Shown in pieces: positions 22,181-33,978 of a DNA stretch of 64,000 nt. The stretch covers positions 582,501 through 646,500 of the forward strand of contig CAUEEP010000725.1 of the NCBI GenBank assembly GCA_958450365.1. The letters run 5' to 3'. How positions within the stretch are numbered: the first letter of the stretch is position 1; each line of letters opens with the position of its first letter. The position numbers and the translations under genes are program-made. The notes beneath the pieces are model-generated. The model searched no databases and was not told the DNA's origin. It saw only the letters and a program-made list of their open reading frames with translations. The stretch comes from Mesorhabditis belari (lineage: Eukaryota; Nematoda; Chromadorea; Rhabditida; Rhabditidae).

Positions 22181-22430
22181 AGTGGCCGATTTGTGGACAA
22201 GAACTCAAATCCAGGAGGAGTTCCTTTAAAGCTCCTTTATAGTTCCTATTTAGTTCCTTTGAAGCTCCTTTAAAGCTCCTTTGAAGCTCCTTTAAAGCTC
22301 CTTTAAAGCTCCTTAAAGGTTTTTGCAGAGGTGTCAGCAATCGCACACAGTTGATTTTCGTTAATAAAGAATCAAAATGTAAAGAAGTAAAATAAATGAT
22401 TGAATTTAAAGAAAAAATTCAAATCAAAGC
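22165..22430 (+). mobile_element. second transposase piece with its own minisatellite
   Basis: AAAAGTGGCCGATTTGTGGA...AACTCAAATCCAGGAGG repeats 21321-21370, is interrupted by an 11-bp GCTCCTTTAAA array (22216-22320), and resumes as GGTGTCAGCAATCGCACACA. 22382-22426 repeats the element's left part (20918-20962). Confidence 0.65.
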
Positions 22431-22439
22431 CATATTTGC

Positions 22440-22790
22440 GTTTTGAAAGCATTCAAAAACAAAACAAAATAAAAGCGAAACGCCTAATGAACATACTCTT
22501 TTTGATTTGAAGCGATTTGATCTCTTTTTCCCTTTTTTTTGGATGCATAGAGAGTGGATGCATAGAGAGGTGAAAGTGCCAAATTTGCATCGCATCCAGT
22601 TCTCTCAAAAATGAATGTCATTTTTTGCCTTTTTCCCTTTTTTTGAACTGATCTTTTCCCCCAATTTTCTCTTCATTTTACTCTCTATTTTGCGTGTGTT
22701 TAGCGATTCTCTCTCGTCAAATCGCTAATCAATCGATCTGGCCTTGGAAATAAAAAAAGAGTTTTTTGACGAGGCTTCGAGAGTGCGCAC
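22440..22790. other. no gene seen
   Basis: AT-rich spacer; GGATGCATAGAGAGTG is doubled near 22545. Confidence 0.45.
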
Positions 22791-22794
22791 AGCT

Positions 22795-23400
22795 AAATTC
22801 ACTAGGCATATTTGCGGGGGGAAAACTATGCGAAAATTGGGATTGATTAGATGGAAAAAATTGGTGAAAATCAAGCGAAAGTCTTTCAAATTTAAGGCCA
22901 CAAATTGCTCCTTAAAATTTGGGTACAGTAAAGCGGGGTAAAAACGGGGAAATCGGCTCAGCTCCATTCCCTTTACGGACTCAGAAGGGGCTCAGTTCCA
23001 TCGCCCTTACGGACTCAAAAGAAACTCTTATACTGAAGGGATGTGCTAGATCGCGAGCGATTATGCACAAAGAAAACATTTATTTACATATATACATTAC
23101 ATTTACACTCTTCTCGTTTCGTTCTGATTCGTTAACGGCTAGCCACTGACGAATGATTTCACTAGGCATATTTGCGGGGGGGAAACTATGCGAAAATTGC
23201 AATTGATCAAGCGAGAGCCTTTCAAGTTTAAGGCCAAAAATTGATCCCTAAAATTTGGGTACAGTAAAGCGGGGTAAAAACCGGGAAATCGGCTCAGTTC
23301 CATCGCCTTTACGGACTCAAAAGAAACTCTTATACTGAAGGGATGTGCTAGATCGCGAGCGATTATGCACAAAGAACACATCGCCATTTATTTACATTAC
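22795..23400. repeat. direct duplicate of a ~230-270 bp unit
   Basis: TTCACTAGGCATATTTGCGG ... GGTACAGTAAAGCGGGGTAA ... GATGTGCTAGATCGCGAGCG is present at 22796-23070 and 23156-23375. The frames on both strands are shared by the two copies and contain no splice context. Confidence 0.7.
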
Positions 23401-23838
23401 ATTTACACTCTTTTACTTTGTGGATTGATGATGTTGAGCTGTTGATAATGTTGAGCATATTGAGCTGTAAATTTGTACCCAAGGGTTTTCGGGGACGGGT
23501 AATCGATTGCAGCTATTCATTTTATCGAGTCCACCAATAAACTCGGGTTTAATTGGTCGAATCTTTCAAATAGATTCGGTTTCTTGGTCAGCAGCTAAAC
23601 TGAGATAACAAAGCGAACGGATTTAAGCATCTTATCACTTGTTTTTCTAGCAAAGGAACCTCATAAATTTACCCTCGAGTCCAAGAATGATTTGTGTACG
23701 ATTCGATTAGAAAAAAGATTAGCTATCCAAATCTGGTTTCCAAAATTGCTTTTGGGGCTTTAGAAAGGAAATTGTCTAGATGAAAGTTAGTGAATTTTGA
23801 TAGGTTTTGTTTTTTTGTGGCTAGCAAGTGAGCAGTAA
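23400..23838. other. no gene seen
   Basis: AT-rich spacer with scattered TTGAGC motifs. Confidence 0.45.
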
Positions 23839-24031
23839 GCAAGTGAGGTTATAGCCTAGTGGATAGTGTGCTTGTAGCCTGGTGGATAGTGAGCTTATAG
23901 CCTAGTGGATAGTGTGCTTGTAGCCTAGTGGATAGTGTGCTTGTAGCCTGGTGGATAGTGAGCTTATAGCCTAGTGGATAGTGTGCTTGTTCGCAAGACA
24001 TTTTTTAAATGGGTTCGATTCTAATGCTTGC
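23839..24031 (+). pseudogene. tRNA-like sequence with D-arm tandemly amplified six times
   Basis: Starts GCAAGTG, which can pair with the end TGCTTGC. The box A/D-arm segment TAGCCTAGTGGATAGTGTGC is repeated six times with a 23-bp period in the order A-B-A-A-B-A, followed by CTTG-TTCG-CAAG (4-nt loop) and box B GGGTTCGATTCT. It cannot fold as one tRNA but offers six box A-like motifs before one box B. Confidence 0.65.
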
Positions 24032-24409
24032 AACTTTTTTCTCGCTTTTTAAAAATTCGACTTGGACAAGTTTTTGCTTTAATCATTTGCGAGGCAATAG
24101 GTCAAGCCTTTTCTTTTGATTATTTTAATGTTTTTGCTCAAAAAACGATTATAAATTCATCAAGAAGTTGAATTTTTAAAAATTTTAACACTAGATTCGG
24201 ATAGCTTTTCTCGAATCGAATTGTATCAAAATCATTCTTGGACTAAGGTAAATTTAAGAGGTTTCCTTGTATAAAGCAATAGACTTTCCTTAGTTTAATC
24301 GATTTCTATTTTCAGATCATTTGTAAATCTGAAATGTTCTCTATTCAAAGTAGCAATAACAAACAAAACATTGTCTCTAAACAAAGCAATGGACGTTACT
24401 CATTGAAAA

Positions 24410-24832
24410 GTCTCTCTAGAGTCTCTAGAGTCTCTCTAGAGTCTCTCTAGAGTCTCTAGAGTCTCTAGAGTCTCTCTAGAGTCTCTAGAGTCTCTCTAGA
24501 GTCTCTAGAGTCTCCTCTAGAGTCTCTCAGAGCCTCTAGAGTCTCTCTAGAGTCTCTCTAGAGTCTCTAGAGTCTCTAGGTCTCTAGAGTCTCTAGAGTC
24601 TCTCTAGAGTCTCTAGAGTCTCTCTAGAGTCTCTAGAGTCTCTCTAGAGCCTCTAGAGTCTCTCTAGAGCCTCTAGAGTCTCTCTAGAGCCTCTAGAGTC
24701 TCTAGAGTCTCTAGAGTCTCTCTAGAGTCTCTCTAGAGTCTCTAGAGTCTCTCTAGAGTCTCTAGAGTCTCTCTAGAGTCTTTAGAGTCTCTCTAGAGTC
24801 TCTAGAGTCTCTCTAGAGTCTCTCTAGAGCCT
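24410..24832. repeat. CTCTAGAGT microsatellite-like array
   Basis: Alternating 9- and 11-bp units of CTCTAGAGT and CTCTCTAGAGT; palindromic TCTAGA in every unit, so the array can form many small hairpins. Confidence 0.9.
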
Positions 24833-24834
24833 TA

Positions 24835-25545
24835 AAATCCAGTTCTTTTGACTTAAAACCCGTCAAATCCTACCATATCTCTTTACTAATTTAAAACTGA
24901 AAGCTTTTCCTTTCAGAAAATTGTGTTGAGTTCTGGATTTTCAGTGAAAATACGATTCTTTTAATAAAATAACAAAAAATGATTCAAATTTTGACTTGTT
25001 TTACCGGATACATTCCCGATTTCTTCGTTTTAATTGATTAAAGCTTTTAGTTAGGGAATTTAAATCGTTTATAAGTTGAAGAGAAGAATGAGAAGATTCT
25101 TTTGAGGGTTTTGATTGGTTAAAGAAGAGTTAAACTGAGAAAATAATGCTATTTTGCTTTTGATTTCTTTAGGATTAAGTAGTTCTCATTTCTTAGAATC
25201 TTTTTTGTTCAAAAATTGAGATTCAAGCAGCTCATGAGAACGATTAGAACACTTTAAAATGATAATAAAATAAGTGTGGCGAATTGCCACTGCTCTGCAG
25301 TTAGTCAAAATTCAATACACAAGTTAAAATTCAAAGTTGATGGATAAACTACCGTAACCAGCCACTAGACGATATTCAGTTATCCGTTTGTCGTGTTGTG
25401 TACTTAAAAACCGATTATTTAAGCTTTGCCTTGAGTCAGTCAGCTCCCTTTTCTATTCATCCTTTTTTCACACGCAAGTGTTGTGATAGTGCCGGGTTGC
25501 AAGTTTGCCCTAATAAGGGAAAGTTTTGATCTTTATTTGGTTCCT
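24835..25545. other. no gene seen
   Basis: AT-rich. No paired splice sites with coding-like sequence between them. Confidence 0.45.
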
Positions 25546-25547
25546 TT

Positions 25548-26465
25548 TCTCTAGAGATTTGGTTCCTTTTTGGTATAGATTTGTTCCTTTTCGGTAAAGC
25601 TTTGGTTCCGGTTCGCTACAGATTTGTTTCCTTCTCTCTACAGATTTGGTTCCTTTTCGGTATAGATTTGTTCCTCTCTACAGATTTGATTCCTTTTCAG
25701 TATACAGGGTGCGGCATAAGTATGGTTACAAGGTACAAGGAAAATTCCACAAAGTACCCTGCGGGCCGCCGTGGAAAGTTATCCAAAGCGTCTTAAAGCC
25801 GTTATCAAGAATAAAGGTGCCCATATTGAATAATTTGTTATTTTTTTAAACGAGTATGATTACTGTTAATTTTACTACTTGTTAATTTTAAATAAAGTTA
25901 ACATGAATCCGTTCATATTTCATTACGATACACGGTTCTGAGTCTGTAACCATACTTATGCGGCACCCTGTAGATTTGTTCCTTTTCTCTAGACGTTTGG
26001 TTCCTTTTCAGTATAGATTTGTTTCTTTTCTCTACAGGTTTGGTTCCTTTTTCGGTATAGATCTGTTCCTTCTCTCTACAGATTTGGTTCCTTTTCTCTA
26101 GAGATTTGGTTCCTTTTTGGTATAGATCTGTTCCTTCTCTCTACAGATTTGGTTCCTTTTCGGTATAGATTTGTTCCTTTTCTCTACAGGTTTGGTTCCT
26201 TTTTGGTATAGATCTGTTCCTTCTCTCTACAGATTTGGTTCCTTTTCGGTATAGATTTGTTTCTTTTCTCTACAGATTTGGTTCCTTTTTGGTATAGATC
26301 TGTTCCTTCTCTCTACAGATTTGGTTCCTTTTCGTATAGATGTTTCTTTTCTCTACACGTTTGGTTCCTTTTTGGTATAGATCTGTTCCTTCTCTCTACA
26401 GATTTGGTTCTTCTCCTCTACAGATTTGGTTCCTTTTCTCTACAGATTTGATTCCTTTTCTCTAT
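25548..26465. repeat. minisatellite, ~45-bp GATTTGGTTCCTTTTCGGTATA units
   Basis: Roughly 15 units built from TAGATTTGTTCCTT and CTCTACAGATTTGGTTCCTT halves, interrupted by one mariner deletion derivative (25705-25970). Confidence 0.8.
25703..25972. mobile_element. non-autonomous mariner deletion derivative
   Basis: Inverted ends CAGGGTGCGGCATAAGTATG and CATACTTATGCGGCACCCTG, flanked by TA on both sides. Internally it retains a transposase C-terminus, LRAAVESYPKRLKAVIKNKG then AHIE and stop, matching the relic at 20.9-22.2 kb. Removing it with one TA restores an intact minisatellite unit. Confidence 0.85.
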
Positions 26466-26469
26466 TGTA

Positions 26470-27255
26470 CGTTTTCAATACATCTACCATTAAACCAAAC
26501 CGAGACACGATTTCACAAGAAATTCTAAAGATCAAAGTATAAATATATTACTTACAATAAGATAACGATAAAAATAGCAATAAAAATGGCAATAAAAATG
26601 GCAATAAGATTAGCTGTAAGCTGTAGAATTACAGTAAAAGTAAGGGCTTGACACAAAAATTTGTATCAACTGAGATTCTAATCATTTTTCAAATCATTCG
26701 ATTCGATTCGATCATTCGATTGTTTCAAATCATTCAATTGTTTAGTCAAGTGAAAGTTTTAAAGCGAAAAGAAAGACAGATTACAAGAGTTGGCATAGAA
26801 TTGAGAACTGAGAAAATAGATTTGTTTCTTTTCCCAACACTTTTCCAAACAATCCCCCCAAATTTCTCATTTCTTTCCCGAAACTTAATGGATTGACTAT
26901 TCAATTGACAAAACATTGTGTGGATTTCCTAGTCTTTTCTTGATCTCTGGATGAAATCTAAATGTTTGCAATCTCTTCAAAGAGCTTCATCTATCTCTCC
27001 CACAATTCTCCAATCTTTTCCAATTGAAGGTCAAACGGGGGTGATTTCCACAGACAAAAAAAAGAAAAGGAATGCAAAAATGATTCTCAATGGAAATTTT
27101 CTTTCATTTAGATAACCTAGAGATTTTTGGGGGGAAATTGCCGCACCCAATATGGGGAAATTTGAGATAATGAATGGAAATTAGAGCTAAGTATAAGGAG
27201 AACTTTGCAATAAGGATTGGACTCATAAACATATCAAATTTTTGAAACAGAATTT
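26470..27255. other. no gene seen
   Basis: AT-rich, with GGCAATAAAAAT-type short repeats near 26580. The plus frame at 26648-26896 has no supporting splice or start context. Confidence 0.4.
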
Positions 27256-27257
27256 AG

Positions 27258-27835
27258 CTACCGTAATCCGGCTAAACCAGATTCCGTAAACCAGCTACCG
27301 TAATCTAGCTATCATAATCCAGCTATCATAATCCAGCTATCATAATCCAGCTATCATAATCCAGCTATCATAATCCAGCTACCATAATCCAGCTACCATA
27401 GGCCAGCTACCATAAACCAGCTACCATAATCCAGCTATCATAATCCAGCTATCATAATCCAGCTATCATAATCCAGCACCGCTACCGTAAACAGCTACCG
27501 TAATCCGGCTATCATGATCCAGCTATCATAATCCAGCTACCATAATCCAGCTACCATAAGCCAGCTACCATAAACCAGCTACCATAATGCAGCTACCGTA
27601 AACAAGCTACCATAAACCAGCTACCATAATCCAGCTACCATAATCCAGCTACCGTAATCTAGCTACCATAATCCAGCTACCGTAAACAAGCTACCGTAAA
27701 CAAGCTACCGTAACCCAGCTACGATAATCCAGCTACCATAATCCCGCTACGGTAAGCCAGCTACCATAATCCAGTTACCGTAAACAAGCTACCGTAATCC
27801 AGCAACCGTAAACCAACTACCGTAATCCGTAGAAA
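27258..27835. repeat. minisatellite, 14-bp CCAGCTACCATAAT
   Basis: About forty units varying as CTATCATAATC, CTACCGTAATC, CTACCGTAAAC. The unit contains the TACCGTAAT motif found at many MITE ends in this window. Confidence 0.85.
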
Positions 27836-28479
27836 AAAGCATAACAAAGTACGGTAGACTTTAAAAGAAAGTGGTTGATGAAAATTGGCGATAAGATGAT
27901 AAAATTATATTCTAAAGTGTTTCACACTACTGTCCCGTCATCGATTCAGTCTTGTATCCTACCAACTACCGTACTCTCACAGCATAGACTACCGTAATCC
28001 ATCGATACAATAGTAGGTCTTGGTAACGAAAGACTCTGACAGTATCAATGACAGTTTACGGTAGTCTATGCTGTATGGTAACTGGAGACACTTTAAATCG
28101 AAAATAAGCCGCATCAATCATGCAGCAGTATACTGAACTTCCGTAAAATCAAACCCTCAATATGTAAAGTTTTCTTTCGTCTACTTTAGCAAATTATCGG
28201 CCACATGCTGAGCTATTTCGTGAAATTCTAAGAGAGTGAAAATGTCGAGTCTCAATTTGAATGAATAGAAACATTTTTGTTGGGAACGAGTGAAGCAAAA
28301 TGCATATTTGAATGGAGAATTTTCACGTTTAACTGAAAACGATAAATCTTGTTAAGAATAAGTTAAGAAATTCGAGATTTGAGCGAAAAAAAAAGCCTAT
28401 TAAGCTTTAAAAGTTTTTCGTTCTTTTTTTCGACTTTTTTCGACTCGTTTAAAACAAACAAATGAGCCAAATGAGCAAT

Positions 28480-28865
28480 GTACAATTGATCTACCATTTC
28501 TTTCATTAGAAAGCCAATCATTTTTCTGTATAATAGCATTAAAACGAGTTTCAAATGTCTTATTTTTGGAGCATGAAGTCGGGAGTCAAAAACACGACTC
28601 GATGATGCGATTTAGACACTTTAACTAAAGAAAACCCATCTTGATGTCTATAGATAAAAGATAGAGCATAAAACGTTTAGTATATAGCGAAATTTTCAAA
28701 GAAATTCATTCAACCAATCTCTTGTTATAGATTTTTATAGATTTTTACCAAAAAAACACGGTTTTCTCTCTTGGATTTGCTTTTAAGTAAACCAAAATTG
28801 ACTTTAAAAGATAGAAATTAAACAAATAAAGATTTATATTTAAAGAAAATCAACTTAATTAATGT
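28480..28865. repeat. dispersed repeat, first of two ~385-bp direct copies
   Basis: CAATTGATCTACCATTTCTT ... TTAATGTTAAGTGATTATTT, repeated at 29375-29792 with about 10 percent difference. No inverted ends seen. Confidence 0.7.
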
Positions 28866-29375
28866 TAAGTGATTATTTTTCGTTTTGTTTTTGTTAATTC
28901 GTTAATAATTTGTTAATTTAAAACGAAAAGGCTTTCTGAACAGCTTATTATTAATCAAGAAAATACTAGCATTCAACAAAATCTCTCAGTCTTACAGCAT
29001 TGACATTTTCTGAGTAAATGATAAAGAGAAAGAGAAATAAGAAAAGAAAAGAAAGAAAAAGACAATAATTCGATGGTAGTAAACCTTCAAGACGCTATTT
29101 GTTGACAAGCCAGAGCTAGGTCAGACCCAGGGCCAGAGAGTCAAGTTAAAATTAGATTAAAATCAAAGCTAGGACAAAGTCAGAGCCAGGGTTAGAGCCA
29201 GACTAGAGTCATGAGATCTGGTGTAAGTTTGGGATGGTCTACAAAGTTTCAAATCATTTCAAAAACATTAAAACCATTATATAGATATGGCTGAGCATAG
29301 CCTGGCCTATTAGGCTGTCCAGAAATCTTTTCGTTCCTTTTCGTAACTCCGTTTTTAAACCAACAACTTCACCAA
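28865..29375. other. no gene seen
   Basis: AT-rich spacer between the two repeat copies, with AGCCAGAGCTAGG-type imperfect repeats at 29105-29215. Confidence 0.45.
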
Positions 29376-29792
29376 TTGATCTACCATTTCTTTCATTAGA
29401 AAAGCCACTCATTTTTCTGTATAATAACATTAAAACGAGTTTCAAGTGTCTTGTGTCTAGAGTTTTTTGAGAGGGTGAAGTCGGGAGTCAAAAACACGAC
29501 TCAATGATTGGTTTAGACACTTTAACTAAAGAAAACCTATCTTGATGTCTATAGATAAAAGATAGAGCATAAAACGTTTAGTATATAGCAAAATTTTCAA
29601 AGAAATTCATTCAGCCAAGCTCTTCATAAAGATTTTTATAGATTTTTACCAAAAAACATTTTTTCAAAAACGGTTTTCCCTCTCGGATTTGCTTGTAAAT
29701 AAACCAAAATTGAATTAAAAAGATAGAAATTAAACAAAGAAACATTTAAATTTAAAGAAAATCAAGTTAATTAATGTTAAGTAATTATTTTT
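29375..29792. repeat. dispersed repeat, second copy
   Basis: Matches 28480-28865. Upstream, TAGGCTGTCCAGAAATCTTTTCG differs, so the left limit of the family is near 29375. Minus-strand frames beginning MKLVLMLLYRKM come from the repeat. Confidence 0.7.
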
Positions 29793-29799
29793 CAAAAAC

Positions 29800-30285
29800 A
29801 AGTATGAAGAGAAAGAGAAGAGAAAGTTTTTGCCATAAATTCCTTTATTTTATGAGCATTGTTGATTCTAAAGTCAATTCAAACTATGAATTTGAAAATG
29901 TGTAACATTTTCAGGACTCAAATTTGAATGAATAGGAGAATTTCCATAGAAAATGCTGGGTCGTTGTTGAAGTCAAAAATTGGAGGGAGCCCATTTTTGA
30001 GGTCGCGACCTGCGGTAATTTTCATCCTCCCTTTTCCCCTTTTTTCTCACTCACAATTTTCACGCCTCGCCTTTTTGGTGGTTTTTGGATACGACGAAAA
30101 AAAAACTCGAGTCCACTCTATTCAAATTACACCGATCTACGTGAGTAAGTGAGAAAGGAAATAACATCTTTTGGGGGAAAGAGAAAAGAGAAAAGAAAAG
30201 AAGTCAAGAAGTGAAAAAGTAAGAAGAGAAAACAAGATTAAGGTCAAATAAGTATAGATGTCGCAGTCGTTTACGAAATTTAGCC
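29800..30285. other. no gene seen
   Basis: AT-rich; the frame at 29928-30152 has no splice partner. Confidence 0.4.
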
Positions 30286-30289
30286 GTTA

Positions 30290-30835
30290 ACGAATGATTC
30301 GTTAACGGCTAACCGATTACGAATGATTGATTAACAGCTAGCCACTAACGGCTAGCCACTAACGGCTAGCCACTAACGGCTAGCCACTAACGGCTAGCCA
30401 CTAACGGCTAGCCACTAACGGCTAGCCACTAACGGCTAGCCACTAACGGCTAGCCACTAACGGCTAGCCACTAACGGCTAGCCACTAACGGCTAGCCACT
30501 AACGGCTAGCCACTAACGGCTAGCCACTAACGGCTAGCCACTAACGGCTAGCCACTAACGGCTAGCCACTAACGGCTAGCCACTAACGGCTAGCCACCAA
30601 GAGCTAGCCACCAAGAGCTAGCCACCAAGAGCTAGCCACCAAGAGCTAGCCACCAAGAGCTAGCCACCAAGAGCTAGCCACCAAGAGCTAGCCACCAAGA
30701 GCTAGCCACCAAGAGCTAGCCACCAAGAGCTAGCCACCAAGAGCTAGCCACCAAGAGCTAGCCACCAAGAGCTAGCCACCAAGAGCTAGCCACCAAGAGC
30801 TAGCCACCAACGTATGATTTGTTAACGGCTAGCAG
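30290..30835. repeat. minisatellite, 14-bp, two homogeneous blocks
   Basis: About eighteen copies of CGGCTAGCCACTAA, then an abrupt change to about sixteen copies of GAGCTAGCCACCAA, each block nearly identical internally, ending in a GTTAACGGCTAG unit like the start. Confidence 0.9.
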
Positions 30836-31190
30836 GCATTAAATGTTTTGACGTCAACCCACAAAAGACTAGGACACGCCGGCAGGGATCTGATGTAGAA
30901 ACATCAGATTATCAAGAACATCAGATTATCAGGAGGTTATCACGTGATCTCAAAGGAAATACTCGAGATTTTTATCAAATTTTTGCCCGGAATGTGAATT
31001 AAAGAAGGGGACACCAAAAAAGGAGTTGTTGTGAAGCCGATTATAACGAAGGAGCAAAATGAACGCTGCCAAGTCGACTTAATTGATCTTCAATTGGTTC
31101 CGCATGCATTTTAGTTGATGTTTTGTTTGTTATAAACGTTATTATGTTAAAAACGTTAATATGTTATACCTATTAAATGTTGTAAATTTT
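30836..31190 (+). mobile_element. non-LTR retrotransposon 3' fragment, plus-strand copy
   Basis: Reads VVVKPIITKEQNERCQVDLI then DLQLVPHAF and stop, preceded by a broken part of the ITIHKRLGHAG region, followed by the GTTATAAACGTTATTATGTT tail. Same family as 13.62-14.33 and 31.24-31.83 kb. It stops at the telomere-like run. Confidence 0.65.
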
Positions 31191-31207
31191 AAGCCTAAGC
31201 CTAAGCC
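31191..31207 (-). repeat. interstitial telomeric repeat, (TTAGGC) ~2.8 units
   Basis: AAGCCTAAGCCTAAGCC, the complement of the nematode telomere unit TTAGGC, lies exactly between the two tail-to-tail LINE fragments. Confidence 0.6.
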
Positions 31208-31239
31208 ACTAACGAATCATTCGTTAACGACTATTTCAA

Positions 31240-31830
31240 ACTATTTATGCAAAATGCAAATCAGCAAACTAATCACAACAAGTGAAATAAAATTTACAAC
31301 ATTTAATAGGTATAACATATTAACGTTTTTAACATAATAACATTTATAACAAACAAAACATCAACTAAAATGCATGCCGAACCAATTGAAGATCAATTAA
31401 GTCGACTTGGCAGCGTTCATTTTGCTCCTTCGTTATGATCGGCTTCACAACAACTCCTTTTTTGGTATCCCCTTCTTTAATTCACATTCCGGGCAAAGTT
31501 TGATAAAAATCTCGAGTATTTCCTTTGAGATCCCGGCCCCGGCGTGTCCTAGTCTTTTGTGAATTGTGATGGTGATGGTGATGGGTGGCATGTGGGGAAG
31601 ACAGTGGCACAAGACGTGTGGAAGTGTTTCGTCAGCTCGGGCACATCTTCGGCATCTTTTGTCACGAACTCCATGTCGGATGGCTGCATTGAGTGGCACG
31701 GTGTTGAGACGGGCTCGATGAATGAACCTCCAATCGGCGAATCGGGTGAAGCGTCCTTCTTTGATGAAGTCAAAACATTTAACATGTATAACATATTGAC
31801 GTTTATAACATAATAATATTTATAACAAAC
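31240..31830 (-). mobile_element. non-LTR retrotransposon 3' fragment, minus-strand copy
   Basis: Minus frame 31699-31445 reads MPLNAAIRHGVRDKRCRRCA, then RADETLPHVLCHCLPHMPPI, then HKRLGHAGAG; the Cys-His motif is intact over this stretch. An upstream frame continues FADWRFIHRARLNTV with a frameshift. Tail as in the other copies. Confidence 0.75.
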
Positions 31831-31834
31831 AAAT

Positions 31835-32620
31835 TCGCAGCAGCTAGCCGATTACGAATCATTCGTAAACGGCTAGTAAAAAAATTTCATTCGTTAGCGG
31901 CTGAATTTGACCATTTCGAATCGCTTTAAGTCAGATGGGTCAGCTAAAATTCAGGTATTAAAACATAGCAAACATTCAGGCCTATGGCTTATCTCATTTG
32001 CTCACATCCTACTCTTGTCTTTCCCTTGTTTGGCAAGAGTAGGTTGTGACCAACGACAAAACGTTTGTGGGATCAAAATAATCTTGTCTACTTATGCTGG
32101 TAATTAAGAGTTGCTCAAGTTATCGTTATTATGTCATAGACAAGAAAAAATTGGCTTTTTTCTGTTCCTGGCGTTTTGTTGTTCTCTATAATTTTAGCGA
32201 CTTTAGGGTAATAGATAAATTCTCTTATAGAATCTCTTTTAAGAATCGTTTAAGAATAAAAATCAATACCCAAATAATTTTCAAATATATAAAGTTGCAT
32301 AAAAAAACAGTTCATTTCATTTGTCTCCTTTTCGTCGACCGTTTTGTTGGTTAGAGACATGATTCAGAGGAGAGCAAAAGGGAAAAATGGGCAAAGAAAA
32401 GAGAGAGACGAATGAATACGAATGCATATTTTACATAATCAATTCTCTTTTTCTTGACGAGGCATTTTTTTGTGTGACGCTGAATAATTTGACTTTGGTT
32501 GTTTCTTGAAAAAAAGTCGAGAATTTGTCGAAATTGGTATATAGCATTTAAAAATGCATTGATTACATCGAATAATTTGGTATAAACAATAGAAAATCAC
32601 AACTCTTAAGCCCTAGAAGT
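31835..32620. other. segmental-duplicate remnant, then AT-rich spacer
   Basis: 31910-32140 repeats blocks from 14.8-15.06 kb. Beyond 32150 nothing gene-like is seen. Confidence 0.5.
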
Positions 32621-32761
32621 AGGGAAGTAATGGACAAAAGATCAAACTTTGAGATCTAAGGAGATTACGGTAACAGAAGCACGCTTTTGACACTCCAAAT
32701 AGCTTTAGAGACTTCCCAAAAGAATCTTATAGTCAAAATTGAAAGGATCTCAGCAAATGCC

Positions 32762-32829
32762 ACCATGGCTGACTGGGTAAGAGCCTCATCTCTCAGTCGG
32801 AAGCTCAAGGGTTCAATCCCGCTGGTTCG
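32762..32829 (+). pseudogene. tRNA-like sequence in left arm of palindromic element
   Basis: ATGGCTGACTGGGTAAGAGC (box A/D-arm), TCTCTCAGTCGGAAGCTC and box B GGGTTCAATCCC. ACCA at the start pairs with TGGT at the end. No clean anticodon arm. Confidence 0.55.
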
Positions 32830-33906
32830 TTGGTTACTTTTTTCCTATACAGTAATGGACAAAACCTTATCACCTCGCTCATCTTTTACCATCTTTGAAG
32901 AGCTATAACTCCTAGTCTTTCCATCTTAGACTGTAAATGTTATAGTGGTTTTGGAAGCTTAAAACGAGCTCTATAAGATGGTGTATTTGATTTTTAAAGT
33001 TATCCTAATTTTTGACACATTTCAAGGTGCGCAAAGTAGGTTTTGAAAAAAACAACATTTTCAACCCTGTTTTTCTTGTTGATTCCGTGCTCTAATCATT
33101 TTGAAACGGTGTTTTTTGGAAAGAACGTGCAAAATTACCTCTAGAAACCTTTGATTTGAGTATTTATTGCTGTCTCAAAGCTCTAAAAAAACTAACTTCC
33201 CATTATCGTCGTTTTTTTGAGACTAACGACGATCGAGAGACCAAATCTGAAATTTTACTGACACAAAACTTAAATTAAAATGAAAGAAAACAGCAGGAGC
33301 AAAAAAAAGAACAAAAAACATTTGAACTGAGACTTCTCGCATGATGTCTGAAGCGATGAGACGCGGATTTTTTCGAGACTCCGTTACGATCGTCCGGTCC
33401 ATCGCAGGAGTGTTGTTTTTTCGAAGACCAATCTGTGGGCAATTTCTTTTTGTTCTTTTTTTTTGCTCCTATTGTTTTCTTTAATTTTAAGTTAAATATT
33501 GTTTAAGTAAAATTTCAGATTTGGCCTCTCATAATGCGAAGTTGGTTTTTTAGAAATTTGAGACAGCAATAAATACTCAAATCAAATGTTTCTAGAGGTA
33601 ATTTTGCACGTTCTTTCCAAAAAACACGGTTTCAAAATGATTGGAGCACAGCATCGACAAGAAAAACAGGGTTGAAAATGTTATTTTTACAAACCCTATT
33701 TTGCGCATTTCGAAATGTGTCAAAAATTAGGATAACTTTAAAAAGGAAATACACCATCTTATAGAGCTCGTTTTAAGCTTTCAAAATCACTACAATACTT
33801 ACAGTCTAAAATGGAAAGGCTCGAAGTTATAGCTCTTCAAAGATGGTAGAAGATTCGCGAGGTGATAAGCTTTTGTCCACTACTGTTTAGGAAAAAAGAA
33901 AGCAAC

Positions 33907-33978
33907 AAGCCAGCGGGATTGAACCCTCGAGCTTCCGACTGACTGAGAGACGCGGCTCTTACCCAGTCAGCCATGGTG
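33907..33978 (-). pseudogene. tRNA-like sequence in right arm of palindromic element
   Basis: Inverted copy of 32762-32829 with a 4-bp CAGT duplication (CTCAGTCAGTCGG) and box B GGGTTCAATCCC. Confidence 0.55.

Noticed and set aside
22725..23387. Minus-strand frames starting MELSRF
   Set aside because: Present in both copies of a direct repeat and lacking gene signals.
30290..30835. CRISPR-like regular array
   Set aside because: Units are directly adjacent 14-mers with no spacers; host is a eukaryote.
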